Of a DNA stretch of 36,571 bases, positions 7,566-15,759 are shown in pieces. Below the pieces are notes generated by a model that saw only the letters and a list, made by a program, of their open reading frames with translations, ran no database searches and was not told the DNA's origin. The DNA lies in the NCBI RefSeq assembly GCF_009764685.1, contig NZ_VHLM01000031.1, forward strand, positions 1-36,571, in the 5' to 3' direction. The stretch comes from Flavobacterium sp. I-STPP5a (GTDB taxonomy: Bacteria; Bacteroidota; Bacteroidia; Flavobacteriales; Flavobacteriaceae). A program made the translations under genes and the position numbers. Each line of letters starts with the position of its first letter. Position 1 is the first letter of the stretch.

Positions 7566-7639
7566 AAAGCCTTATTTTCAAGGCTTTGGCCTCGCAGAGC
7601 AAGTAGGATAGGGGTTTTTCCGCCCCTGTCCTACTTGCT
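7566..7639. other. Putative origin of transfer (oriT)
   Basis: A 17-bp inverted repeat, AGCAAGTAGGATAGGGG (7598-7614) against CCCCTGTCCTACTTGCT (7623-7639), has one T.G pair and an 8-base loop. A second perfect hairpin, AAAGCCTT/AAGGCTTT (7566-7587), stands beside it. The block is GC-rich in AT-rich surroundings, lies directly upstream of the BfmA-relaxase operon and overlaps the primase stop codon by two bases. No T-tract follows on the minus strand, so a terminator is unlikely. The nick site cannot be assigned. Confidence 0.65.
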
Positions 7640-8690
7640 ACTCTATTCGAGACAATGTGATTGTGTTACCATTGGAATCTCTAAGATCAAAGAGATCAAT
7701 TAGAAGCTTCAAGTTTTCATTTTTTAAGTACAGTTTATTGATCGTTTTTTGTTGGTTTGAAATAATTGTTTTTGGTTTGTAATTGAGGTTTTCTAAAAAG
7801 TAGTCAGCAATATCATAGCCTTTTTCTCTATCCTTAGGGGTAGCTTTTATTTCAAGTAAATCGGAAATTGCTATATCAAAACCTTTTTTTTTATAGTACT
7901 CACATTTTGATTTCCAAATGCTAAACGGACTTCCGTTTAGTCCGTTAATACCTAAGTCTGGATAAAGAATAATTTTTCGATTCTTCAAAATTTCCATTTT
8001 GGTTTCATTTAAACCATTCAAACTGCCAGCTGCTAACCAAATGTATTTTTCGAATAATAAACTCATAACACAAGCCGTTTTTTCGGATTCAACTATAGCA
8101 ATTACATTGTTGTTTCCGTTAATTAAATGTTCTCCAAAAAAGCATTGACTAAGGTTGAAATCTGTTATTTCATCCCATTTTATTTTTATGGAATGAACCC
8201 AATTAATATACTTAGTCCTTTTTCCTGATTTACTGTAAATAATTATTTTTCCCCCTCTGATCAATTTTTTAGTGTCAATTTGCCAAAATACAGTTCCGAA
8301 ATGCCAGTAATTTGCAGTTCCTATTTTATACTGATCAACTATTTTTTCTACCTTTTGAATATCAAATTTTGATAATAGGAAGGATATGAAATTATTTTCT
8401 GAATGGTATTTAATGGTTGCCAGTAAGTCCTTTTCATTATGTAATGAAATTTGCTCTTGTTTTACAGATTGGGCTGCGTATTGAACATGAATTTTATATT
8501 CTATATTATTATCCGTAAAATAAGATTTAGGAGTATAGTGATAACCACAATTTATTTCTCTGTCACATCTGCCAACTATTAGAGAAACATATTCGCTTGA
8601 TTCAACATCAATATACAGTACCATTGTTTTTTTATTACAGTTTGGACATGCGTGTTTTGTTGATTTTTTATGTAATGTATATTTATGCAT
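7638..8690 (-). CDS. Zinc-finger/Toprim-like primase-type protein (DUF6371-like)
   Basis: This 350-residue protein starts with a zinc-finger pattern, CPNCNKKT near residue 15 and CDREINCGYHY near residue 43, as in DnaG-type primases. The middle carries the Toprim-like stretch NNVIAIVESEKTACVMSLL with its conserved glutamate near residue 200, then WLAAGSLNGL, and IILYPDLGINGL with an aspartate near 240. It therefore probably makes primers or handles DNA ends for replication of the excised element. It forms a replication pair with the DUF3987 protein. Its 5' leader contains one of the 9-bp repeat arrays. The stop overlaps the oriT-like repeat. Confidence 0.72.
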   Translation of the reverse strand: MHKYTLHKKSTKHACPNCNKKTMVLYIDVESSEYVSLIVGRCDREINCGYHYTPKSYFTDNNIEYKIHVQYAAQSVKQEQISLHNEKDLLATIKYHSENNFISFLLSKFDIQKVEKIVDQYKIGTANYWHFGTVFWQIDTKKLIRGGKIIIYSKSGKRTKYINWVHSIKIKWDEITDFNLSQCFFGEHLINGNNNVIAIVESEKTACVMSLLFEKYIWLAAGSLNGLNETKMEILKNRKIILYPDLGINGLNGSPFSIWKSKCEYYKKKGFDIAISDLLEIKATPKDREKGYDIADYFLENLNYKPKTIISNQQKTINKLYLKNENLKLLIDLFDLRDSNGNTITLSRIE

Positions 8691-8703
8691 TATTTACTGT
8701 TGT

Positions 8704-8915
8704 TTCACTTTCTTCACTTTCTTCACTTTCCAGTAATAGCAAAGGTTTAACATTGCTACATAGCTTCACTTTGGCTTCATTTTGACTTCACTTTGAAATT
8801 CAATAGTGAAATATGAAATTGCACTTTCTTCACTAATTTTGCACTTTTAATTGATTTTAAATAATTGTAAATCAATGTTTTAATTGTCAAAGTGAAGAAA
8901 GTGAAGAAAGTGAAG
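8704..8915. repeat. Inverted arrays of a 9-bp repeat (iteron-like)
   Basis: TTCACTTTC is repeated three times at 8704-8730. The complementary unit AAAGTGAAG is repeated three times at 8889-8915. Together they give a 26-bp perfect inverted repeat about 160 bp apart. Single copies of CTTCACTTTG lie between them at 8764 and 8786, and TTCTTCACT near 8827. An A+T-rich stretch with ATTGATTT...AAATCAAT (about 8850-8876) sits inside. Placed between DUF3987 and the primase-like gene, it resembles a replication origin with iterons. In RNA it could pair the 3' end of one message with the leader of the next. Confidence 0.7.
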
Positions 8916-8916
8916 T

Positions 8917-10347
8917 CTATACTATTTTTTCATAACTTCCGTGAGCTAGTCTTTTGAATAATTTTGGGTCTTTTAAGTAAGTTTTAAATTGCCTATCAGA
9001 AACTCTAGATTTACCTTCAATTAATTTACAAGCGATTTTTATTCCTTCTGCAGTTGTAAAAGTTTTGGGTAGTTCGTTTAAAATATTTTTTTGAAGTTCT
9101 GTCAACGTTTCAAAATAATTTTTTTTTAAAATCTCTCCTCTAACTTGAATGGCATTATGGTAGAAATAATCAAATAATTGAATTGCACCTTTGATAGATG
9201 ATATACCTACTTTGTTTTTTGATTCGTTTTCTACTGTCGAATGAATTAATTGGAGAATTAGTGCAAAACGTAGTACATATTGTTGCAATTTAATTTCTAT
9301 ACTTCGTTCATAATCAAAGAAAAATTTATCGGGTCTATTATTTTGCCATTGGAATAAGTATTCTTTTGCTTCAGTTTCCATCGTAAATACAGTAGACAAA
9401 TTAGGATCTTCATCACCCAAATCAATTAAATTATGAATAAGAGTAGTGTAATTATTAAATATTACTTTATTTACTTGCTGTATATTCCAACGTAATACTT
9501 TTTCATTATTTGGATAAACAAACAGCAATCGGTCCATAAAGCCATTAGTAGCTCTTCCGTCCTTACCAAAATCTTTTAAAACTGAAATTTGAGTGCTACC
9601 AATAACGCTTAAACAAGGATCTTCAAGTCTCAGGGACTTTCCTGAAGCTCTATCTGTTGTTACTTGTGTACCACTCCATAAGCTTAAATAAGTTTCAGCT
9701 TCACCTGAACTATTATATCTCTGAAAGTTCTTAAGCCAACCGTTTAACTCATCAACATAAATACAAATACCTCTCTTGTTATAACTATGATGAAGTATTA
9801 ATGCTTCGGGAGTAAAATCACTTAATAGATACCTCTTTAAGATTGGCTTTTTCTCCTTGTTTTTATTTTCTGAGTTTTCTGAATTGTTTTTTTCGTATTC
9901 AGCTAATTGATTTTCATAGTCTACAAATAGTTGACTCTCTTTGATTTGTATAGGATTGAAACAAAACTTTAAAGCTTGTGTCTTTGCATCTCCTGGTTGT
10001 CCTACTATGACCATAAATAAATTTACTTTTTCTTGCCATCCATGTTTTACTTTAAGTTTATGTGATTTGCCAATTGAAGCGGAGGCAGCCGAAAGTAAAC
10101 CCGCACCAAGATAATCTATAGGGAATAAATGCTTATTGTTAATCTCAATAATAATCTCTTGTATAGCTTTGGGATAAATTTCTATTGGGAATAGATTTCC
10201 TTTAGTTTCTTTATGTTTCAAAAAATCAATTTCAAGGTCCATAATGTCAATTATTCCTTGATTTCTAGTATCTTTGCCTTGCGAACCAAAGACTTTACCC
10301 TTTATACTTTCCGAAGTAAGAAGGGTATTGTTTTTTATATCAATCAT
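8917..10347 (-). CDS. DUF3987-family ATPase of mobile elements
   Basis: This 476-residue protein matches DUF3987, found in Bacteroidota and phage-derived mobile elements beside primase-type genes. A Walker A-like motif GQPGDAKT lies near residue 114, after the conserved LLSAASASIGKSHKLKVK block. ICIYVDELNGWLKNF near residue 195 is a Walker B-like DE motif, and CLSVIGSTQ follows as a sensor-like motif. It is probably a helicase or initiator-like ATPase for replication of the excised element, but the biochemical role of the family is not settled. The stop codon abuts the downstream iteron-like array. Confidence 0.8.
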   Translation of the reverse strand: MIDIKNNTLLTSESIKGKVFGSQGKDTRNQGIIDIMDLEIDFLKHKETKGNLFPIEIYPKAIQEIIIEINNKHLFPIDYLGAGLLSAASASIGKSHKLKVKHGWQEKVNLFMVIVGQPGDAKTQALKFCFNPIQIKESQLFVDYENQLAEYEKNNSENSENKNKEKKPILKRYLLSDFTPEALILHHSYNKRGICIYVDELNGWLKNFQRYNSSGEAETYLSLWSGTQVTTDRASGKSLRLEDPCLSVIGSTQISVLKDFGKDGRATNGFMDRLLFVYPNNEKVLRWNIQQVNKVIFNNYTTLIHNLIDLGDEDPNLSTVFTMETEAKEYLFQWQNNRPDKFFFDYERSIEIKLQQYVLRFALILQLIHSTVENESKNKVGISSIKGAIQLFDYFYHNAIQVRGEILKKNYFETLTELQKNILNELPKTFTTAEGIKIACKLIEGKSRVSDRQFKTYLKDPKLFKRLAHGSYEKIV

Positions 10348-10357
10348 AACTCAAATA

Positions 10358-10642
10358 CTATCCTTTTGAGTTCACATAATTTGATGCCTCTTTTTCGATT
10401 TGAGAAATCGATTTTGATTTGTTTTGAAGTAACCATTCATCAATCTCTGATTTAGTAAAAAAGAGTGTTCGATTATTAGGCTTAGAGTAGGGAAGGATAT
10501 TATTGTGTACTAGTTTATATACGTAACTTTTTGAGAATCCAGTGTAGTTTACTACATCATCAACAGTGAAGATTTGTTTGTTTGTCCCAATTATAAGTTT
10601 TTCTAATTGGGTTAATTTTTGAATAATTGCATTGCTTTCCAT
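10358..10642 (-). CDS. Excisionase-type helix-turn-helix protein
   Basis: This 94-residue protein contains a MerR/excisionase-like winged HTH: FTVDDVVNYTGFSKSYVYKL (about residues 20-39), then the wing NRTLFFTKSEIDEWL. Proteins of this kind next to tyrosine integrases act as excision directionality factors or as regulators of the replication genes. Ten base pairs separate it from DUF3987, so the two are probably co-transcribed. The codons for DVVNYT contain the 14-bp palindrome found also in the parA spacer, which could be a binding site within the gene. Confidence 0.8.
   Translation of the reverse strand: MESNAIIQKLTQLEKLIIGTNKQIFTVDDVVNYTGFSKSYVYKLVHNNILPYSKPNNRTLFFTKSEIDEWLLQNKSKSISQIEKEASNYVNSKG
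10543..10556. repeat. 14-bp palindrome inside the HTH gene
   Basis: TGTAGTTTACTACA is the exact reverse complement of the palindrome at 4302-4315 in the parA spacer. It may be an operator shared by two loci of the element, or a chance match within coding sequence. Confidence 0.3.
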
Positions 10643-10715
10643 AAGTGATTTGTTTTAAGATTATGGGAGCAAATGTCACTAAAGCGTAATAGATAAATAT
10701 TAAGATATTAAGACC

Positions 10716-11759
10716 TTAATGATTTTTAATCTTTTCAAACATAGATTTCAAGATTTTAATATCATCTCGTTCTTTTGTAAACCTTCGATATTGTGCCATA
10801 GAAGAATATATTGCATTGGCCTTTATTATACCATTCTTGTTCGCAATTTTCGCTGAATATTCAATAGTTGATAATTCTATTTTTATATCAAAATAAGTTT
10901 TTATAAAATCAATAAAATGTTTAAATAGAATATTGTCCATTTCAAGATAAATAATTGAATTATGACTTTCCCAATCATTTTCAAACACTTCAATAAATTG
11001 ATTTAATGAAGTTTTGTTCTGGTCTATCAGCATAATTTTCTCCAGGTTTTTATATAGATTACGTAAATCGCCGTTACTCATATTGATTTGATAATTTCCG
11101 TTTTTATTCCCATGGTTGTTTACATTCTTAGATGTAGTTAGAACCATAACTTTTTTATGGATTTGAGACTGTAGTTTTTCGAGATGATTTTCATATTTTT
11201 CTAATTCTCCGTTAATATCTAATAAAAAAGAAATTTTTTTAATATCAAAATTATCAACCTCGATATCTAGATTGTCTATGTGATTAATTAAAGCAATTTT
11301 AAAAATAGACAAAGGATAAGATATATGTTCATAAATTTTGTCTGATAAGACTAAAAGCAGGTGAGAATGAGTTTCTTTAGGGTATTCTCTCATCTCTAAA
11401 TGAAATGCTATTAATTTAGAAAGTTCCTTTTTACAATTAAAAGCAATTGATGCTTCAGTAATTATGTTTGATTTCTCCTCATTCTTAAATTTTTGATTAT
11501 CCTGGAAGGGGAGCGGCTGATTATTTTCTATTGAATGATCATAATGTATATAAAAAAAATGTTTTAGGGTTGTAATATCAATATCTTCAAATCGAAAATA
11601 ATATATGTAATTAGAAAGAAATAAAAAGAATTGTGATTCGTTTAACTTTCCTATTAAACTGAATGTTTTTACATTAATTTCACTTAAATCTTTGTGAATT
11701 TCATTTACAGCTTGATAATAACGTTTGTTACATTGTTTAAAATATGGATAATGTAGCAT
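10716..11759 (-). CDS. rteC: RteC-like regulator of element excision
   Basis: This 347-residue, mostly helical protein resembles RteC, which in CTnDOT activates excision genes. Recognisable features are the N-terminal LHYPYFKQCNKRYYQAVNEI and a long region rich in Phe and Tyr. The C-terminal NGIIKANAIYSSMAQYRRF then TKERDDIKIL is probably the winged-helix DNA-binding end of the family. It sits six bases downstream of the integrase gene on the same strand, the normal place for such regulators in Bacteroidota elements. Sequence similarity is recalled rather than computed, so the family call is probable, not certain. Confidence 0.65.
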   Translation of the reverse strand: MLHYPYFKQCNKRYYQAVNEIHKDLSEINVKTFSLIGKLNESQFFLFLSNYIYYFRFEDIDITTLKHFFYIHYDHSIENNQPLPFQDNQKFKNEEKSNIITEASIAFNCKKELSKLIAFHLEMREYPKETHSHLLLVLSDKIYEHISYPLSIFKIALINHIDNLDIEVDNFDIKKISFLLDINGELEKYENHLEKLQSQIHKKVMVLTTSKNVNNHGNKNGNYQINMSNGDLRNLYKNLEKIMLIDQNKTSLNQFIEVFENDWESHNSIIYLEMDNILFKHFIDFIKTYFDIKIELSTIEYSAKIANKNGIIKANAIYSSMAQYRRFTKERDDIKILKSMFEKIKNH

Positions 11760-11764
11760 ATTTT

Positions 11765-12892
11765 TTAAATATTAATGTTAGGGATTAGATTTGATGCTTC
11801 TTTCATTTTTTGGTCAACAATTTTAGCATAGATTGCCGTCGTGCGTATTTCACGGTGTCCTAATCTTTTGGAAACGGTATAAATATCAGCTCCATTTTCA
11901 AGTAAAAGCACTGCATTAGTGTGCCTTGCACTATGGAAAGTTATGTGTTTTGATATTCCTGCACGATTGCACCAACGTACAATCTCATTATTGTAAACCG
12001 CACTATATTTAAGACCGACAAAAACTCTATCAGTTGGAGATTGTCGCGTTTGCAATAACTCACGTGCTTGAGCGGAGATATACAGGTATTCAACACCGTC
12101 TGTTTTTTCTTGCCTAAAATTAACTCTACTTGAATTGTCTTCATCTCTTACTTCTGACCAAACTAAGGTATTGATGTCGGACCATCTCAAACCTACTAAA
12201 CAAGAAAAAATAAAGGCACGTTTTAGCACGTTATATTTACATTCAGTTTGTGCTAGTTGTTGTAATTCTTGAAAGGTTAAATATTCTCTTTGACTTTCAG
12301 CTTGCTCAAATGATTTTGTTTTCGAAGCATAGTTTATTGATAAATAGCCGTCATCAAACGCAGCCCTTAGACAAGCTTTGAACTTGTTGAAATAAGAATA
12401 TTTTGAATTAAGTGAAAGGGGAGTGTCACTTTTTGTTTTAGCTTCTTTATCAAAGTACAAACGCACTCGCTTGACAAAGTTCTCGTCAATTTCATCAAAT
12501 GTAAGATTTGATGAAATACATCTTTTTAGATGCAGAGAAGTTGCTGTCCAGTTACCGTAGTTTTTAGGAGAGTCAATTTTTTCCTCAGTTTTCTCTATAA
12601 AATAATCTAAAAACAATCTTTTTGACTTGGAAGTGTTTTTGATGTCAAACTTACCTTGAAAGTATTCCGCTTTACGGATAGATAATATTTGTTCACTTAA
12701 AGTATCAATTTCTTTATTTTCTTTTTTTTCAGCAGCAGTCTTTGGATCTTGATTTGGATATAATTTTAGATACTCAAAATCTCTTAAATGAATCCTTTTG
12801 CCATCTAAGTTTAGAGTAGAACCCTTATAGTATTCTAGGTATAGACTGAACTTACCATTTTTTAACTTCTTTTTCTTTAAAGTAATATTCAT
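11765..12892 (-). CDS. int: Tyrosine recombinase / integrase
   Basis: This 375-residue site-specific recombinase integrates and excises the element. The N-terminal third (MNITLKKKKLKNGKFSLYLEY) is an arm-type DNA-binding domain typical of Bacteroidota integrases, followed by a SAM-like core-binding domain at about 85-195. The catalytic set is complete: Arg in CLVGLRWSDINTL, His320 and Arg323 in HSARH, His346 in GHREIRTTAIY and the nucleophile Tyr355. It reads away from mnmE, and its 5' end faces the mnmE 3' end across 148 bp, so the attachment site should lie in that spacer or in the last codons of mnmE. Leader repeats at 12893-12934 may be arm sites. Confidence 0.9.
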   Translation of the reverse strand: MNITLKKKKLKNGKFSLYLEYYKGSTLNLDGKRIHLRDFEYLKLYPNQDPKTAAEKKENKEIDTLSEQILSIRKAEYFQGKFDIKNTSKSKRLFLDYFIEKTEEKIDSPKNYGNWTATSLHLKRCISSNLTFDEIDENFVKRVRLYFDKEAKTKSDTPLSLNSKYSYFNKFKACLRAAFDDGYLSINYASKTKSFEQAESQREYLTFQELQQLAQTECKYNVLKRAFIFSCLVGLRWSDINTLVWSEVRDEDNSSRVNFRQEKTDGVEYLYISAQARELLQTRQSPTDRVFVGLKYSAVYNNEIVRWCNRAGISKHITFHSARHTNAVLLLENGADIYTVSKRLGHREIRTTAIYAKIVDQKMKEASNLIPNINI

Positions 12893-12934
12893 AGGTGTAC
12901 ATTTTTACACCTTTTTTGTCATGAGGTGTACATT
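12893..12934. repeat. Repeats in front of the integrase gene
   Basis: AGGTGTACATT occurs at 12893-12903 and again at 12924-12934 (31-bp period). The first copy also forms a 7-bp inverted repeat with TACACCT at 12906-12912. Their place between the integrase start and the presumed att site suits integrase arm-binding sites or an operator of int. Confidence 0.45.
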
Positions 12935-13040
12935 GAGTGTAACAAATGTATGAATTAAAGTTATTACAAGAAAGCTAAAATACAGCTAAATCAATGGTAG
13001 TCAAGTTATAGAAAGTTAATAATACTTAAAGAAAGCACTT

Positions 13041-14441
13041 TTATTTCCCGATACAGAAATTAGCAAATATATTCCCCAGCAATTCATCATTAGTCACTTG
13101 ACCGGTAATCATCCCGAAATGGTATAATGCTTCGCGGATATCAAGTGCCATCAAGTCACTAGAAAGGTTGGTTTCAAGCGCGTATTTCACTTTGCTAATT
13201 TCATCAAGAGCTTTTAATAAGGAATCATAATGACGGGTGTTGGTCACAATGGTTTCGTTGTTGCGCAACGCACCAGTGTTAACAAAGGAAAGCAATTGGT
13301 TTTTGAGCTCGTCAATGCCAATTTTTTGTTTTGCACTTAATAATACTTGCTGCACGTTTAACTTGTCAAGTTGCTGGCTGATAGAATCTCTTTCCTCAAC
13401 CGAAATTAAATCTATTTTGTTGATTACAACGAGTAATGGTTTTAAAGGATATTTATTTTTTACTTTTTCAATTTCAAGGATGTACTCTGAACCTGAAACT
13501 TGAAACCTGAAACTTTCAAATAAATACAAAACCACTTGCGCTTGTTCTATTTTCTCAAAAGTTTTTTGAATACCTATACTTTCTACGTAGTCTTTGGTTT
13601 CTCGAATACCAGCCGTATCAATAAAGCGGAAACCAATGCCGCCAATGACTAATTCGTCTTCGATGGTGTCACGCGTTGTTCCCGCAATGTCTGATACAAT
13701 GGCGCGTTCTTCGTTGAGTAAAGCATTCAAAAGCGTCGATTTTCCTACGTTGGGTTCACCCACAATGGCAACAGGAATTCCGTTTTTAATTACGTTACCC
13801 ACCGCAAAGGAATCAATCAAGCGTTTTAGCACAAACTCAATTCTATTCAATAATTCGTGAAACTGGGTTCTGTCTGCAAACTCTACATCTTCTTCGGCAA
13901 AGTCTAATTCGAGTTCAATAAGCGAAGCAAAGTTTAAAAGTTCTTCTCTCAATTTGGCAATTTCATTAGAAAAACCACCACGCATTTGCTGCATCGCAAT
14001 TTGATGGCTGGCTTCATTGTCTGATGAAATCAAATCAGCAACAGCCTCGGCTTGTGATAAATCCAGTTTTCCGTTCAAGAAAGCGCGTAGGGTAAACTCA
14101 CCTGCATCGGCCATTCGGCATCCTTTTCTGAGCAATAATTGTATAATTTGCTGCTGAATATACGTTGATCCGTGACAAGAAATCTCTATAGTATTTTCGC
14201 CGGTATAGGAATTTGGTCCTTTAAAAACAGAAACCAATACTTCATCGAGCGTTTTGGAACCATCCACAATGTGACCTAAATGTAGGGTGTGTGTTTTTTG
14301 AGAGACTAGATTTTTATTTTTTATCGATTTAAAAACACTATCAGCAATAGGAATAGCATCTTGACCAGAAATTCGTATTATAGCAATTGCTCCGGCGCCA
14401 GATGGTGTGGCAAGGGCAACAATGGAATCTTGAGCGATCAT
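13041..14441 (-). CDS. mnmE: tRNA modification GTPase MnmE
   Basis: MnmE, with MnmG, installs the cmnm5 group at wobble uridine 34 of certain tRNAs. The 466 residues are full length. The N-terminal folate-binding domain opens with DSIVALATPSGAGAIAIIR. The G domain carries GEPNVGKST (about residue 229), SDIAGTTRDT (G2/G3 region) and NKID (G4). The C-terminus ends in the invariant FCIGK, whose cysteine is conserved in the family. The 3' end of mnmE (trmE/thdF) is a known integration target, for example for SGI1 of Salmonella, and here an integrase lies immediately downstream. The reading frame is intact to the natural end. Confidence 0.97.
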   Translation of the reverse strand: MIAQDSIVALATPSGAGAIAIIRISGQDAIPIADSVFKSIKNKNLVSQKTHTLHLGHIVDGSKTLDEVLVSVFKGPNSYTGENTIEISCHGSTYIQQQIIQLLLRKGCRMADAGEFTLRAFLNGKLDLSQAEAVADLISSDNEASHQIAMQQMRGGFSNEIAKLREELLNFASLIELELDFAEEDVEFADRTQFHELLNRIEFVLKRLIDSFAVGNVIKNGIPVAIVGEPNVGKSTLLNALLNEERAIVSDIAGTTRDTIEDELVIGGIGFRFIDTAGIRETKDYVESIGIQKTFEKIEQAQVVLYLFESFRFQVSGSEYILEIEKVKNKYPLKPLLVVINKIDLISVEERDSISQQLDKLNVQQVLLSAKQKIGIDELKNQLLSFVNTGALRNNETIVTNTRHYDSLLKALDEISKVKYALETNLSSDLMALDIREALYHFGMITGQVTNDELLGNIFANFCIGK

Positions 14442-14458
14442 GTTGATTTATTTTTATA

Positions 14459-14488
14459 CAAAAGTAACCAAAATTGGTGGGAGCGCAA
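14459..14488 (-). promoter_or_regulatory. mnmE promoter, Bacteroidota type
   Basis: On the minus strand TTG (14486-14488), a 19-bp spacer and TACTTTTG (14459-14466) match the Bacteroidota -33/-7 consensus TTG-N19-TAnnTTTG. The -7 box lies 17 bp from the start codon. Confidence 0.65.
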
Positions 14489-14500
14489 GACAACTGCGCT
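14482..14500. repeat. Small inverted repeat between mnmE and usp
   Basis: AGCGCA (14482-14487) and TGCGCT (14495-14500) flank a 7-base loop and overlap the -33 box of the mnmE promoter in the divergent intergenic region. It could be an operator, but nothing else supports this. Confidence 0.3.
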
Positions 14501-14569
14501 ACTGAAAAATAATTTTGAAAAAGTGATGCTATAATGATAAATGTCATACTTCTAGCGCAAGTAAGAGCC

Positions 14570-14577
14570 TACCTTTG
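14570..14577 (+). promoter_or_regulatory. usp promoter -7 element
   Basis: TACCTTTG matches TAnnTTTG and lies 32 bp upstream of the universal stress protein start. A clear TTG at -33 is not seen. Confidence 0.5.
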
Positions 14578-14609
14578 TTGCAACAACTAATCTCTTAACT
14601 TTAAATGTT

Positions 14610-15449
14610 ATGAAAAAAATTCTTTTCCCTACCGATTTTTCTCCTGTTGCCACAAATGCTTTTGTACATGCCTTAAAGTTTGCAAATACAGTAAAAGCTG
14701 AAATCGTATTGTTGCACACCTTTGATGCGCCTAGTTTTGACAGTTCGTTTTTTCCTCCTAATTATACCATTTTATACAACTCAGTCGAGTTGAGTAAATT
14801 TGAACAGTTTAAGGATGAGGTTCCTAAATTACGAGCCATTGCAGAAGGGCTCAATTTGCAGCACATTATATTATCGCATAGATTGACTGAAGGCGATTTG
14901 ACCTCTTGTATTTTTGATATTACTCAAGACGAAGATATTGATTTTATTGTCATGGGAACAAATGGTGTGCAAGGTTGGGACGATTTTTTTGCGGGTACCA
15001 ATACGGCAAACATTATAACTGACGGAACTGTTCCCGTATTATGCGTTCCTGGGGATGCTGAATACAGACCCATTCACCAAATTTGTTTTACTACTCGATT
15101 TAGAAAAAAAGACAAAAAAGCTTTAAAACAAGTTTTAGCTATAGCGCGCAAAACAGGAGCCAAAGTAAAATGTTTGTATGTAAAAACAGCTAATTCTGAT
15201 GTTACCAAAGATACGATTAAAGCGTGGGAAGATGAGTTTAGTGCCGACCCAGTAGAATTCCACGTTATGATTAGCGATGACGTTCAGGGTTCTATTTACG
15301 ATTTTATTCAGCAAAAAGACATTGATATACTCACTTTGTTGCATTACAAAAGAAGCTTTTTAGCAGGTATTTTCAATTCGAGTTTAACCCGAAAAATGGC
15401 CAATTATACTGATTTACCAATTTTAGCCATTCCTGCTGATATAGAATAG
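14610..15449 (+). CDS. Tandem-domain universal stress protein
   Basis: This 279-residue cytoplasmic protein consists of two UspA domains. The first starts MKKILFPTDFSPVATNAFVHAL and ends with the nucleotide-binding loop MGTNGVQGWDDFF...GTVPVLCVPG (about residues 113-148). The second begins near residue 152 and ends TDLPILAIP. The first domain's loop approximates G-x2-G-x9-G(S/T), so ATP binding is plausible there. The second lacks it. Such proteins are induced by starvation and stress, and the biochemical role is not fixed. It is divergent from mnmE and stands alone. Confidence 0.9.
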   Translation: MKKILFPTDFSPVATNAFVHALKFANTVKAEIVLLHTFDAPSFDSSFFPPNYTILYNSVELSKFEQFKDEVPKLRAIAEGLNLQHIILSHRLTEGDLTSCIFDITQDEDIDFIVMGTNGVQGWDDFFAGTNTANIITDGTVPVLCVPGDAEYRPIHQICFTTRFRKKDKKALKQVLAIARKTGAKVKCLYVKTANSDVTKDTIKAWEDEFSADPVEFHVMISDDVQGSIYDFIQQKDIDILTLLHYKRSFLAGIFNSSLTRKMANYTDLPILAIPADIE

Positions 15450-15759
15450 AAAAGAGCGGTTTTGTGGCATAATTTTATTAGCTGATTGTATTGTTTTTCG
15501 AATTTAAAATGTTTTGACAGGAATTGTTTGATCCAATGAAAGTTATAAAAACGAAGCAGTTTATGAGAGTATCATATTTTAAAGCCTTTTGATTTTACAA
15601 ACCTTTACATAAATTACAATTGAAATCAACTCAATAATGCAGCAATGGAGCCTCTAAAGTTATAGATATTGTGCGTCTTGTAGTACAGCCGCGCCACTGC
15701 TTTTAATTGAGATGGATAGGGAACTAATTTACTATATTTGTAAATCATCAATTCAAAAT
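15450..15759. other. Intergenic region before the mutS-like gene
   Basis: About 310 bp with no supported gene. An in-frame ATG at 15712 would add 16 residues (MDRELIYYICKSS) to the mutS-like protein, but the ATG at 15760 gives the better start. No clear terminator was seen for the stress protein gene. Confidence 0.5.

Larger units (their letters stand above)
960..13040 (-). mobile_element. Integrative mobilizable element (right part) next to mnmE
   Basis: An ordered minus-strand set of integrase, RteC-like, HTH, DUF3987, primase-like, oriT-like site, BfmA, relaxase, XRE, ParA and ribbon-helix-helix partner, and cargo defines an integrative element. The integrase end abuts mnmE, so the right boundary is between 12,893 and about 13,050. 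No tra or T4SS genes are visible, so transfer would need helper functions, or the element continues beyond the left edge. No second att copy was found in the window, so the left coordinate given here is only the limit of the IS1595 insertion. Confidence 0.75.

Noticed and set aside
8704..8915. CRISPR array
   Set aside because: Units are 9 bp with no spacers and inverted between the two groups; no cas genes are near.
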